A model generated the notes under the pieces. It did no database searches and was not told the origin of the DNA. It saw nothing but the letters and a program-made list of their open reading frames with translations. This document shows, piece by piece, positions 1 to 8,076 of a DNA stretch of 38,934 nucleotides. Origin of the DNA: Tannerella sp. (lineage in GTDB: Bacteria; Bacteroidota; Bacteroidia; Bacteroidales; Tannerellaceae); the NCBI GenBank assembly GCA_031271805.1, contig JAISUX010000055.1, forward strand, positions 1 through 38,934, read 5' to 3'. Each line of letters begins with the position of its first letter. The stretch's first letter is position 1. The position numbers were made by a program, and so were the translations under genes.

Positions 1-951
1 ATGCTGTTCTTTATGCTGCTCAGCGTGATTTTTGCCATTGTGCTGTTTATCTTTGGCGCTACCTTGACGCAGCAGTTCAGCCCCTACCTTGATAAACTGC
101 CGTGGACAAGCTATCAAACCGAGACAACGGAAACCACTGCCGACAAGGACGCCTCCGGCATGTTAGGCTCATTATCAGAGATATTGGGCGGACTGTCGGG
201 AATAGTTTCATCCGCAGGCAACGAGGGAATATCCGGCGATTTGTTTACCGATGAAAACACAACCGACGAGACCTCGAAGGACACGCAAACCGCCGACGAC
301 GGTCTGTCGTGGATTGACGGCGATTTCAAGGTAACGTATGAAGTCGATGAAGCCGCAGGCGCAAGTGCGTTTATGAATACCGGCAATCAAACGCGAATGA
401 ACATCACGCTCGTCAAGGTCGGCGACGTGCTGTTTGAAGACCGAACAAATGCCGCGGCACAAGCGCTTTATCTTTATCGTGTCGAAGACGGCAAAGTGGC
501 GAGTTACATCTTCAATACGAACAAGAAAATCGCCATGCGCAAAGAAACTTCGCACTCAAACCTTGCCGAAAGCGCCCGTTCACACCTTGCAGGGATTTGC
601 AAAACCGTTCAGAAACGCAATAAATACGAGAAAATCGGCGAAGAAGAGGTCGCGGGCTTGCGCTGCAATGTCCTGAAGTTAGAACAGAAAGCCGAAGACA
701 ACAGCCTCGCAACACTTGCCATAGCGCTTGGAGGCGATAAAGCGGCAGAACTGTCAAAGCAGTTGAGCGCCATGTCGGGCACGGCAACGGTTTATGAATC
801 AAAGGACTATCCGGGCACCATTCTCCGTCATACCGTCCAAATCGGTTCCAAAGCGGCGTCGGACATCCTGAAAGTGTCGTATTTTCGCCCCTCTGCCACC
901 CTATCGGATATCCCGTATGATATTGATATGAGCCATTATAAGTTGCAGTAA
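1..951 (+). CDS. DUF4412-like membrane-anchored protein, possibly 5'-truncated
   Basis: The protein (316 aa as visible) has a strongly hydrophobic segment at residues 1-22, then a Thr/Asp/Ser-rich low-complexity linker to about residue 100, then a compact domain. That domain reads as a beta-rich fold with paired phrases such as TRMNITLVKVGDVLFEDR, a YEKIGEEEVAGLRCNVLKLE turn and a C-terminal MSHYKLQ. This layout resembles DUF4412-type Bacteroidota envelope proteins, whose function is unknown. The ATG is the first base of the window, so the true start could lie upstream and the protein could have further membrane segments. It converges on metK with a 25-bp gap. I assign no function; an inner-membrane anchor with a periplasmic domain is the likely topology. 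Confidence 0.6.
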   Translation: MLFFMLLSVIFAIVLFIFGATLTQQFSPYLDKLPWTSYQTETTETTADKDASGMLGSLSEILGGLSGIVSSAGNEGISGDLFTDENTTDETSKDTQTADDGLSWIDGDFKVTYEVDEAAGASAFMNTGNQTRMNITLVKVGDVLFEDRTNAAAQALYLYRVEDGKVASYIFNTNKKIAMRKETSHSNLAESARSHLAGICKTVQKRNKYEKIGEEEVAGLRCNVLKLEQKAEDNSLATLAIALGGDKAAELSKQLSAMSGTATVYESKDYPGTILRHTVQIGSKAASDILKVSYFRPSATLSDIPYDIDMSHYKLQ

Positions 952-976
952 AATAAATTTTTTGAGGACAGAAAAT

Positions 977-2263
977 CTATAGCCCGAACGCTTCCTTTAT
1001 CTCATCGACATAGTCAAGTTTTTCCCAGGTAAAGAGTTCGACTTGAGTGACTACGGGTTCTGTGTATCGAGATGAGAAGGTCTTGGTCACGACCCTCGGA
1101 GTGCGGCCGACATGACCGTAAGAAGCCGTTTCGGAGTAGATAGGATTACGCAATTTGAGGCGTTCCTCGATAGCCTTGGGGCGCATATCGAAGATGTCGG
1201 CAACCTTGAGGGCTATCTCGCCGTCCGAAATGCTCAGATTCGAGCGACCGTAAGTATTTACGAAGATATTCATCGGGCGTGCGACGCCAATCGCATACGA
1301 TACCTGAACGAGAATCTCATCGGCGACGCCTGCCGCAACGAGGTTCTTGGCGATATGACGCGCGGCGTAAGCTGCCGAACGGTCAACCTTCGACGGGTCT
1401 TTGCCGGAGAACGCTCCGCCGCCGTGGGCGCCCTTGCCCCCGTAGGTATCTACTATGATCTTACGTCCGGTAAGGCCGGTATCGCCGTGAGGCCCGCCGA
1501 TGACAAATTTGCCGGTAGGATTGACGAAATAAGTGATATTATCGTCGAACAACGCCTGCACTTTAGCCGGATATTGCGCCTTAATGCGAGGTATGAGAAT
1601 GTTCTTGACATCCTCGGCAATTTTCTGCTGCATATCGGCGTCGGCCTGTTCTTGCGTCAAGTTAGCTCCGGGCAGAATAAATTCGTCGTGCTGTGTCGAG
1701 ATGACAATAGTGTCAATACGCAGGGGCGTACCGTTATCCGCATATTCTATGGTAACCTGGCTTTTTGCGTCGGGACGCAGATAAGGCATAAGCCCCGGTT
1801 CGCTTTTACGGATAAGGGATAATTCCTTGAGCAGGCTGTGAGCAAGGTCGAGAGCGAGAGGCATGAAGTTCTCCGTCTCGTTAGTAGCATAGCCGAACAT
1901 CATCCCCTGGTCGCCGGCGCCCTGGTCGTAAGGATCTTTGCGCTCTACGCCGCGATTGATATCGGCGCTCTGCTCATGGATGGCCGAAAGGACGCCGCAC
2001 GACTTCGCCTCGAACTGATATTCGCTCTTGGTATAGCCGATACGATCAATCACATTGCGGATAGTAGTTTGCACATCTACGTATGCATTGGATTTTACTT
2101 CGCCGGCAACAACTACCTGACCGGTAGTCACCAGCGTTTCAATAGCAACTTTCGAGTTCTTGTCATAAGCAAGAAACTCATCTAATAAAGAGTCCGAAAT
2201 CTGGTCGGCCACTTTGTCCGGGTGCCCTTCGGACACCGATTCTGATGTAAATAAGTAACTCAT
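977..2263 (-). CDS. metK: S-adenosylmethionine synthase
   Basis: MetK makes S-adenosylmethionine from methionine and ATP in the cytoplasm. The 428-aa product has the family hallmarks: [10 protein letters not shown] near the N-terminus (His14 region, ATP and Mg binding), [15 protein letters not shown], and the glycine-rich loop [16 protein letters not shown]. Length is slightly above the ~390 aa of the E. coli enzyme, as is usual in Bacteroidota. The ATG at 2263 is preceded by a leader of about 140 nt carrying a SAM-II-like aptamer, a candidate hairpin/U-run and a TAnnTTTG promoter, so product feedback on expression is likely. It is monocistronic as far as can be seen, with the next gene upstream ending about 200 bp away. 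Confidence 0.98.
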   Translation of the reverse strand: MSYLFTSESVSEGHPDKVADQISDSLLDEFLAYDKNSKVAIETLVTTGQVVVAGEVKSNAYVDVQTTIRNVIDRIGYTKSEYQFEAKSCGVLSAIHEQSADINRGVERKDPYDQGAGDQGMMFGYATNETENFMPLALDLAHSLLKELSLIRKSEPGLMPYLRPDAKSQVTIEYADNGTPLRIDTIVISTQHDEFILPGANLTQEQADADMQQKIAEDVKNILIPRIKAQYPAKVQALFDDNITYFVNPTGKFVIGGPHGDTGLTGRKIIVDTYGGKGAHGGGAFSGKDPSKVDRSAAYAARHIAKNLVAAGVADEILVQVSYAIGVARPMNIFVNTYGRSNLSISDGEIALKVADIFDMRPKAIEERLKLRNPIYSETASYGHVGRTPRVVTKTFSSRYTEPVVTQVELFTWEKLDYVDEIKEAFGL

Positions 2264-2282
2264 TATCTTATAATTAAAAGTT

Positions 2283-2321
2283 AAAAAATAAGTAATGAAT
2301 TAACGCAGGGTAGCGTATTAC
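2283..2321 (-). terminator. Candidate riboswitch expression platform: hairpin plus U-run
   Basis: Between the aptamer and metK the minus strand reads GTAAT-ACGC (2321-2313), a six-base loop, GCGT (2306-2303), a six-base bulge, ATTAC (2296-2292), then TTATTTTTT. This can form a nine-pair interrupted stem ending in a U-run, shaped like an intrinsic terminator. The stem is AT-rich and bulged, and no antiterminator pairing was identified, so the mechanism is uncertain. Confidence 0.35.
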
Positions 2322-2341
2322 GGATGTCAAGAAATAGATGA

Positions 2342-2398
2342 CGAACACGTTTTAGCATTTTTTCCTGTGGTTGCAAGCAGTCAAATCTCTCCACGTCA
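2342..2398 (-). ncRNA. SAM-II-like riboswitch aptamer in the metK leader
   Basis: Reading the minus strand, the leader contains the SAM-II arrangement: a P1 stem GTGG (2395-2392) with CCAC (2371-2368), a loop containing GATTTG and then CTTGCA just before the closing strand, and downstream A-rich sequence followed by GCTAAAAC. In known SAM-II RNAs the 3' GCUAAA segment folds back into the loop as an H-type pseudoknot, and here the loop GC of TTGCA can pair with the GC of TGCTAAAA. The position in front of metK fits SAM sensing. Family assignment is by recognition of conserved blocks; no covariance model was run. SAM-II is best known from Alphaproteobacteria. Confidence 0.82.
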
Positions 2399-2407
2399 AT
2401 TCGGCGG

Positions 2408-2439
2408 CAAAGGTACGGAATAATTCCGCATTGCTGCAA
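2408..2439 (-). promoter_or_regulatory. metK promoter (Bacteroidota type) with embedded palindrome
   Basis: On the minus strand TTG (2439-2437) is followed after 21 nt by TACCTTTG (2415-2408), matching the -33 TTG / -7 TAnnTTTG pattern. Transcription would start near 2402, a few nucleotides before the SAM-II aptamer. The spacer holds a perfect palindrome CGGAATAATTCCG (2417-2429), which could be an operator. Confidence 0.75.
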
Positions 2440-2470
2440 GAAAAAGTGTTAAATAATGTAATTCACCGAA

Positions 2471-3355
2471 TTATTCAATCAATCCGAGCGTGCGAAACCA
2501 GTATTCGGCGCGGTCAGGCCATTCATTGACGGTCGCCTTAGTGTCGCGCATACCATATCCATGCCCGCCGTCGGGATAGATGTGCATCGAGGCCGAAACA
2601 CCCGCTTCCTTCAGAGCATAAAAATACGACAAACTGCTGTCTATCAGCTTCCCGTCGTTCTCCGCCTGTATCATCATAGTCGGCGGGGTATGCTTAGTAA
2701 CTTTCACGTCCGGAGCAAGCGTACCCACAGTATCCCCGCTCAAATAGGCCGGATAGACAAGTAGGCAGAAATCCGGCCGCGTGCTGACATTATCAAACTT
2801 ATCGACGACCGGATAGGTGCGCGTTTCAAAACTGTTACTCAACATCGCTGCGAGGTGCGCTCCGGCAGAGAAACCCATCACTCCGATACGTTCCGGATTA
2901 ATATTCAGCCGTTGGTAGTTAGAGCGGACATAGCTCATTGCCCGCTGTGCATCCTGCAAAGGCGCGGTATGCTTCTCCAATCCTTCGCGTCGGGGCACCC
3001 GGTACTTCAGCAAAACCGCCGTTATCCCAAGGTCGTTGAGCCATTCGCATATCTCCGTACCCTCAAGGTCGTAAGCCAAGATATTGTATCCCCCGCCCGG
3101 ACAGACTATCATCGCCGTCCCGCAGGCCAACTCCTCGACAGGACGGTAAATAGTTATCATCGGCTCGCTGACGTTGCTCATCCTTTGCACCGTCTCGCCG
3201 CCGACCTTATTTCCCGTAGTATCAATCAATTCCGGAGGAAGCGCAGCCGTCTCGCCTGGAACATTCCCCTTGAACAACTTGATCTTCTCCTGCGCCGCCA
3301 AACTCATGCATAGAACACTCATACACAACAATAATAAATAAACCCGACTTCTCAT
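2471..3355 (-). CDS. Secreted alpha/beta-hydrolase esterase (acetylxylan/feruloyl esterase-like)
   Basis: The 294-aa protein starts with a clear signal peptide (hydrophobic stretch ending ...LAAQ), so it acts in the periplasm or outside. The fold is an alpha/beta hydrolase of the BD-FAE/acetylesterase type: an oxyanion region CPGGGYNILAYDLEG, the nucleophile elbow GFSAGAHLA, an acidic residue in the QAENDGKLID segment and the catalytic histidine in PDGGHGYGM. Such enzymes usually remove acetyl or feruloyl groups from plant polysaccharides or act on small esters; the substrate here cannot be told. It lies 21 bp downstream of the RNase G gene on the same strand and could be read from it, but no functional link is evident. 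Confidence 0.85.
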   Translation of the reverse strand: MRSRVYLLLLCMSVLCMSLAAQEKIKLFKGNVPGETAALPPELIDTTGNKVGGETVQRMSNVSEPMITIYRPVEELACGTAMIVCPGGGYNILAYDLEGTEICEWLNDLGITAVLLKYRVPRREGLEKHTAPLQDAQRAMSYVRSNYQRLNINPERIGVMGFSAGAHLAAMLSNSFETRTYPVVDKFDNVSTRPDFCLLVYPAYLSGDTVGTLAPDVKVTKHTPPTMMIQAENDGKLIDSSLSYFYALKEAGVSASMHIYPDGGHGYGMRDTKATVNEWPDRAEYWFRTLGLIE

Positions 3356-3376
3356 GACCGAAATATTTTTGAATTG

Positions 3377-4951
3377 CTATTTGATTTCAATCTTATCCTT
3401 GACCTCGAACTCATTGTTCTCCGAATCGAAGAACTTGTATTCAAGGAACCCCAAGCTCTGGTCCGGTACAACCTTCATGCCTGTGCTGTATTTCACCTTC
3501 CACCGAGCAAGTATCGAAAATAGCCCTCTTGTAAGATAGGCATATACGTATGGATGAATATGACACCGGAATCGTTTCATATTCAAATCTTTAGTCAGTG
3601 TTTTTATCTTATCTTCGAGTGTTTCCTCAAACAAAATCGAAGGTTTGGAATGACCTGTACCCAAACATGTAGGGCATTTTTCGTCCGTTTCGATATCCAA
3701 AATGGGGCGAACGCGCTGGCGTGTTATCTGCATCAGCCCGAACTTGCTCAACGGCAAGATGTTATGCCTCGCCCTGTCGTGCGACATTATCGACGAGACA
3801 TGGTCAAAAAGTTTCTGACGATTGGCGGCATCGGACATGTCGATGAAATCCACTACGATGATTCCGCCCATGTCGCGCAGGCGCAATTGACGGGCTATCT
3901 CGTTAGCAGCTGCGATATTGACGTTATACGATGTCTCTTCCGGCTCGTTACCGCTTTTATTCGTGCGATTGCCGCTGTTAACATCAATAACGTGCATCGC
4001 CTCGGTATGCTCGATAATCAGATAAGCGCCGTTCTTAAAAGTGACCGTTCGCGCCAGCGACGACTTTATCTGTTTCGTGACCCCGAAATGATCGAAGATA
4101 GGCAGGTCGCCGTTATACATCTTCACTATTCCTTTCTGCTCCGGCGATATAAGCACAACATAGTCAAGGATATTCTTAAAAAAGTCCCTGTCATTTATGA
4201 AAATATGCTCAAAAGTCGGGTTAAGCACATCGCGCAACAAGGCCACGACCCTCGAAGTCTCCTGGAAAAAGAGGGAGGGCGCTTTAGCCTTCGGCAATTT
4301 CGTCAAATTGTCGTCAAAGCGTTTTTGAATTGTCCGAAGTTCATGGTCAAGCTCGGCGACACGCTTCCCTTCGGACGAAGTGCGCACTATCACGCCGAAA
4401 TTCTTCGACTTGACACTTTGTATGAGTTGCCGCAAACGTGCGCGCTCCTCATTCGTTTTTATTTTTGTGGATACCGAAATCTTATCCGAGAATGGCAATA
4501 ACACGAGATGACGTCCTGCGAACGACAACTCTGCTGTCAATCGAGGTCCTTTGGTTGATATCGGTTCTTTGGCTATCTGAACAAGCACTTCGTCGCCTTG
4601 AGACAAAACATCGGCTATCTTCCCGTCCTTATTGAGTTCGGGAAGAAACGGTAATTTTGCAAAAGGAGGCGCCTTCTTATCACCCGAAAGGATTCGCTTC
4701 ACATACTTTTGCTGGGTATTAAAATTAGGCCCTAAATCCTGATAATGAAGGAAGCCCTCTTTCTTATATCCCACATCAACAAAAGCCGCATTAAGTCCGG
4801 GAAGCAGTTTCTTGACTTTACCCAAGTAAACGTCACCGACAGCATATAATTCCTCGCGAGTTTCTCTCTGGAACTCAACGAGAACGTTATCTTCCATTAT
4901 TGCAATGGACACCTCTTTGGGCGTCACATCAACTATTATATCACTTACCAC
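3377..4951 (-). CDS. rng: Ribonuclease G (RNase E/G family)
   Basis: An endoribonuclease for rRNA maturation and mRNA decay. The protein shows the S1-like N-terminal segment (SDIIVDVTPKEVSIAIMED ... VGDVYLGKVKKLLPGLNAAFVDVG), the catalytic DNase I-like core with HVIDVNSGN and GGIIVVDFIDM, and the zinc-link CPTCLGTG near residue 430. I chose the GTG at 4951: it follows AAGGAG by six bases and starts the protein at the conserved VSDIIVDV block, giving 524 aa. A reading frame reaching 4999 would add a 16-residue hydrophobic extension not expected in the family. The 29-aa ribosomal peptide and HU genes lie just upstream on the same strand, and co-transcription is likely. Confidence 0.95.
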   Translation of the reverse strand: MVSDIIVDVTPKEVSIAIMEDNVLVEFQRETREELYAVGDVYLGKVKKLLPGLNAAFVDVGYKKEGFLHYQDLGPNFNTQQKYVKRILSGDKKAPPFAKLPFLPELNKDGKIADVLSQGDEVLVQIAKEPISTKGPRLTAELSFAGRHLVLLPFSDKISVSTKIKTNEERARLRQLIQSVKSKNFGVIVRTSSEGKRVAELDHELRTIQKRFDDNLTKLPKAKAPSLFFQETSRVVALLRDVLNPTFEHIFINDRDFFKNILDYVVLISPEQKGIVKMYNGDLPIFDHFGVTKQIKSSLARTVTFKNGAYLIIEHTEAMHVIDVNSGNRTNKSGNEPEETSYNVNIAAANEIARQLRLRDMGGIIVVDFIDMSDAANRQKLFDHVSSIMSHDRARHNILPLSKFGLMQITRQRVRPILDIETDEKCPTCLGTGHSKPSILFEETLEDKIKTLTKDLNMKRFRCHIHPYVYAYLTRGLFSILARWKVKYSTGMKVVPDQSLGFLEYKFFDSENNEFEVKDKIEIK

Positions 4952-5044
4952 ATAATTCTCCTTAAATGTGATTAATAGCAAAAGAACAAACTTATTCAAA
5001 AATTCATAAGTTTGTTCTTTGCACCTTCTAATAAAGAATCAGAC

Positions 5045-5134
5045 TTACTTTTTCTTATGTCTGTTCTTTTTCAACCGTTTTTTACGCTTATGCGTTGACA
5101 TCTTATGTCTTTTACGTTTCTTACCACTTGGCAT
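5045..5134 (-). CDS. 29-aa AURKAIP1/COX24-domain basic peptide (ribosomal protein mS38/bS22-like)
   Basis: A complete short gene encodes 29 residues starting MPSGKKRKRHKMSTHKRKKR and ending KKNRHKKK. It is almost entirely Lys, Arg and His. The KRKRHKM...HKRKKRLKKNRHK pattern is the AURKAIP1/COX24 domain, seen in the mitochondrial small-subunit protein mS38 and the actinobacterial bS22, and annotated in many Bacteroidota genomes as a tiny conserved protein. An AAAGGAAG sequence lies a few bases before the ATG. It sits between HU and RNase G on the same strand. A ribosomal role is inferred from the family. Its size makes it easy to miss. Confidence 0.88.
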   Translation of the reverse strand: MPSGKKRKRHKMSTHKRKKRLKKNRHKKK

Positions 5135-5155
5135 AGTATCTTCCTTTCTTGAATG

Positions 5156-5458
5156 TTATTTTTTCTTCTTAGCCTTCTTTTTACCATTGGCTACAGCATC
5201 CAAAAAAGTTCTCGCCGGCTTGAAGGCCGGAATACTGTGCTCGGGAATGGTTATCGTCGTGTTCTTTGAAATGTTACGAGCCTTCTTCTCTGCTCTTTTC
5301 TTCACGATGAAACTTCCGAAACCTCTCAGATAAACGTTCTCACCCTCTTCAAGGGATTTCTTGATCGTCGCTACATAAGTAGTCACTACGGTTGCTACTT
5401 CTGTCTTGTCCAAGCCTGTGCTTTTTGAAATCAGGCTAATAAGTTCTGCTTTAGTCAT
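5156..5458 (-). CDS. HU/IHF-family DNA-binding protein
   Basis: A nucleoid protein of 100 aa. It has the HU fold: N-terminal helices (MTKAELISLISKSTGLDK), the beta-arm region with YLRGFGSF and RNISKNTTITIP, and the AFKPARTFLDAV C-terminal helix, followed by a lysine-rich tail (KKKAKKKK) longer than in classical HU. The tail probably adds nonspecific DNA affinity. The frame is open three codons further upstream to a TTG, but the ATG at 5458 starts exactly at the family's usual MTKA and is preferred. A -7 box TATCTTTG lies 39 bp upstream. Confidence 0.95.
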   Translation of the reverse strand: MTKAELISLISKSTGLDKTEVATVVTTYVATIKKSLEEGENVYLRGFGSFIVKKRAEKKARNISKNTTITIPEHSIPAFKPARTFLDAVANGKKKAKKKK

Positions 5459-5496
5459 ATCAAACAATTATTTAAATGAATATTATTTTTGAACTG

Positions 5497-5504
5497 CAAA
5501 GATA
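5497..5504 (-). promoter_or_regulatory. -7 box of the HU promoter
   Basis: Minus-strand TATCTTTG matches TAnnTTTG and lies 39 bp upstream of the HU ATG. No good TTG was found at the expected -33 distance, so support rests on the -7 element and position. Confidence 0.55.
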
Positions 5505-5559
5505 ATGCTTTTCTTTGATTATGAAAAAAAAAACGAACTTTTTTTTTGAAAAAAGTGCA

Positions 5560-5604
5560 TTTTCCCCGTTTTATACCCAAAATCAGGGGAAAAACAGGGG
5601 AAAA
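5560..5604. repeat. Inverted and direct repeat in the HU-ssb intergenic region
   Basis: TTTTCCCC (5560-5567) is the exact reverse complement of GGGGAAAA, which occurs twice, at 5586-5593 and 5597-5604. CAGGGGAAAA is thus a direct repeat with 11-bp periodicity, and the left arm can pair with either copy. It lies in the roughly 260-bp divergent region between HU and ssb. It could be a terminator/hairpin or a binding site; no function is known. Confidence 0.6.
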
Positions 5605-5656
5605 TTCGTTATGTATCAACAAAAAAATCCGCTGTTGAAAAAAAATTCGGCGGAAA

Positions 5657-5688
5657 TTTGGGGATTCGGAAAATAAGTTTTATTTTTG
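5657..5688 (+). promoter_or_regulatory. ssb promoter
   Basis: TTTG (5657-5660), a 20-bp spacer and TATTTTTG (5681-5688) match the Bacteroidota sigma consensus well. Transcription would begin near 5694, giving a short A/T-rich leader of about 25 nt before the ssb ATG. Confidence 0.75.
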
Positions 5689-5718
5689 TAGAAATTTTCA
5701 CAACAAAAAATTTTTCTT

Positions 5719-6180
5719 ATGTCATTGAACAAAGTTATTTTAATAGGAAACGTAGGGAAAGACCCTGATGTGAGGTATTTTGAAGAAGGACGAGCAATAG
5801 CCAACTTCAGTATAGCCACAAACGAACGCGGATACAAGCTCGCTAACGGCACGGAAGTGCCCGAACGTACGGAATGGCACAACATCGTGGTCTCACGCGA
5901 CCGCGCACAGTTTGTAGAAAGGTACGTAAAGAAGGGTTCTCTCGTTTATGTAGAAGGAAAAATCCGTTACCGCGATTATGACGACAAGGACGGAAACAAA
6001 CGTTATGTCACCGAAATCGTTGCCGACCGTGTAGAGTTCTATGATCTCGGCAGGCGTCCCGACGGCGCAACATCGACCGGCTCGACCGGCTCTCCTGCTC
6101 CGGCGCCTCAACCGGCTCCTGCCGCTGCACCGCCAAGCCCTCCTCCCGCATCCGATTCTGCGGATGATCTGCCGTTTTAA
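5719..6180 (+). CDS. ssb: Single-stranded DNA-binding protein
   Basis: SSB coats single-stranded DNA in replication, recombination and repair. The 153-aa protein has an N-terminal OB fold starting SLNKVILIGNVGKDPDVRYF, the conserved TEWHNIV and VYVEGKIRYR segments up to about residue 105, then a Pro/Ala/Ser/Thr-rich disordered linker, and the acidic tip ending DDLPF that recruits partner proteins. Length is typical for Bacteroidota. It starts a rightward gene string with gldE, gldD and the phosphopantetheinyl transferase, 21 bp ahead of gldE. Confidence 0.98.
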   Translation: MSLNKVILIGNVGKDPDVRYFEEGRAIANFSIATNERGYKLANGTEVPERTEWHNIVVSRDRAQFVERYVKKGSLVYVEGKIRYRDYDDKDGNKRYVTEIVADRVEFYDLGRRPDGATSTGSTGSPAPAPQPAPAAAPPSPPPASDSADDLPF

Positions 6181-6201
6181 TTATCAGTCAATATATACGC
6201 T

Positions 6202-7500
6202 TTGGAATCAGACGATTATTTTCCGAACACGCTGCTGCAAGTCATACAATATGCCAATATAAATGATTTCGCGGCAGCAATAGGCGTTGCCCTGATATTA
6301 TTGAGTTTTGCAACCCTCATGGCAGCTGCCGAGAACGCGGTGTCGCACTTGCCGCAAGACGACATGAGCGCCGTCGAAGAAAGCCAGTCGGCAAAAGACA
6401 AGGCTATCTCATATCTCTACTACCATCTCCGCCTGATGAAGGCCTCATGCAGCATAGTCTATGCCGTCATCATTATCTATATGACGACTTTTTGCGTCTA
6501 TGGCATAAGTTCTGTCAATCCCGAACCTTTCGCCATAACCTATCCGGCAGCCGTTGTTGCGGCCATCATACTGTGGTGGCTCTTCTACGGAATCTTCCCG
6601 AAAATTTTCCTCAAACACAAGTTAAGAACCGCCCGCGCCTTAGCGCCATTGCTGAAAACGGTAATAAAGCTATGCTCACCGTTTGTGAAAATGACAAATA
6701 CTAATGTCGAAAGCTACGAGGCGGATTCACATCGCAAGAATCCTGTACCGCTTCCGCATGAGGCGCCTAACGATTTTTACGAAGAAAAGGAAATGCTTGA
6801 TGGAATAGTGCGTTTCTACAACAAAAAAGCCAACGAGATAATGACGCCGCGCACGGATATTGAGGCCATCGACATCAAGAGCGACATCAATGAGGTCATA
6901 AAAGTAATCAAAGAATCGGGCTTCTCCCGCTTTCCGGTCTATGAAGGCAACGAAGATAACATCAAGGGCATACTTGTTGTCAAAGGTATCATCACGGCGC
7001 TCAATAATTCCGGCGATTTCGAGTGGCAAACATTGATTCGCAAGCCCTTTTATGTGCCCGAATCAAAGAAAATATACGACCTGCTGAATGAACTTCGCGC
7101 TAAAAAGACACATATCGCGATTGTAGTTGATGAATTTGGATGCACTTCGGGTATCATCACGATGGAAGATATTATCGAGGAAATCATCGGCGACATATCC
7201 GATGAATACGACGAGGATAAGGAGAGTTTCTTAGCTTTGTCCGACGGCAGTTTTATACTTGAAGGCAAACTGCAGTTGATAGATTTCTTCCGCGAGACAG
7301 GCGTGCCTACTTCGGATTTCAGCGGACTTACCGATGAAGCCGAGACATTGACGGGCTTATTGCTTGCAATCAAAGGCTCTTTGCCGCTCCGACGCGAAGA
7401 TATCAACTATAAAAACTATCGCTTCCACATCCTCGAAGCCGATGAACGCCGAATACTTAAAGTCAAGTTCATCATCAATCCGAAAGAAGATCATGATTAG
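6202..7500 (+). CDS. gldE: GldE, CNNM/CBS-domain membrane protein
   Basis: A 432-aa integral membrane protein of the CNNM/CorC (hemolysin C-like) family. It has an N-terminal DUF21-type region with three or four membrane helices (about residues 20-155), a CBS-domain pair (about 210-345; IMTPRTDIEAIDI, FSRFPVYEGNEDNIKGIL, HIAIVVDEFGCTSGIITMEDI) and a C-terminal CorC_HlyC domain. Position directly before gldD identifies it as GldE, which assists GldD in gliding or lipoprotein-related functions in Flavobacteria; homologues are kept in non-gliding Bacteroidales, where the role is unclear. The start is a TTG at 6202: the product then begins ESDDYFP, and the nearby ATG at 6251 is out of frame. Confidence 0.88.
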   Translation: MESDDYFPNTLLQVIQYANINDFAAAIGVALILLSFATLMAAAENAVSHLPQDDMSAVEESQSAKDKAISYLYYHLRLMKASCSIVYAVIIIYMTTFCVYGISSVNPEPFAITYPAAVVAAIILWWLFYGIFPKIFLKHKLRTARALAPLLKTVIKLCSPFVKMTNTNVESYEADSHRKNPVPLPHEAPNDFYEEKEMLDGIVRFYNKKANEIMTPRTDIEAIDIKSDINEVIKVIKESGFSRFPVYEGNEDNIKGILVVKGIITALNNSGDFEWQTLIRKPFYVPESKKIYDLLNELRAKKTHIAIVVDEFGCTSGIITMEDIIEEIIGDISDEYDEDKESFLALSDGSFILEGKLQLIDFFRETGVPTSDFSGLTDEAETLTGLLLAIKGSLPLRREDINYKNYRFHILEADERRILKVKFIINPKEDHD

Positions 7501-8076
7501 ATGAAGATGCGAATCACTCTTCCTATACTTCTATTGGTATTCACTTCATGCTCAGGTAATTACACACCAAAGCCTCTCGGATACCTTCGTTTCGACCCTC
7601 CTTCGACAAGCTATTTCACGTTCGGAACCGATTCGCTGCCATACTCCTTTTCCGTTTCGCGATTGGCGATAATCGAATCCCTGCACAACGATGACACGAC
7701 TAAATGGCTCAATATCAGATACCCTGATTTCAAAGCAACACTATTCTGCACACTCAATAAGACCAATCCGGAAATATTAGGCCGACAAGTTGACGAATGT
7801 GTGACACTCGCAATAAAATCAATCAAGACAAAAGGGGATGTAAAAGAAACTGATTATGAAGACGTTGACAAAAAAGTGTTCGCTAAAATGTTCACAATCG
7901 TTGACGGCGAATCATCGTCTCCCATCCGGTTTTTGCTTACCGACAGCGCGACTAACTTTTTCAGCGGTGCATTGTATTACGATTTTGACGCCAAAACCGA
8001 CTCTATTGCACCTGTCACCGATTACATTAAACAGGATATCATCCGAATAATTCAAACTTTCAGCTGGAACGAATAA
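7501..8076 (+). CDS. gldD: GldD gliding-motility-type lipoprotein
   Basis: A 191-aa lipoprotein. The signal sequence ends in LVFTSC with the lipidated cysteine at about residue 17, and the mature part starts with the GldD-typical NYTPKPLGYLRFD. Its ATG follows the gldE stop without a gap, and its own stop overlaps the next start (TAATG), so the three genes are translationally coupled. In Flavobacterium GldD is needed for gliding; in Bacteroidales it is widespread without known gliding, which suggests a more general envelope role. Confidence 0.88.
   Translation: MKMRITLPILLLVFTSCSGNYTPKPLGYLRFDPPSTSYFTFGTDSLPYSFSVSRLAIIESLHNDDTTKWLNIRYPDFKATLFCTLNKTNPEILGRQVDECVTLAIKSIKTKGDVKETDYEDVDKKVFAKMFTIVDGESSSPIRFLLTDSATNFFSGALYYDFDAKTDSIAPVTDYIKQDIIRIIQTFSWNE

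Noticed and set aside
3554-4501. Plus-strand open frame of 315 codons
   Set aside because: Antisense to RNase G throughout; the rng product is well conserved.
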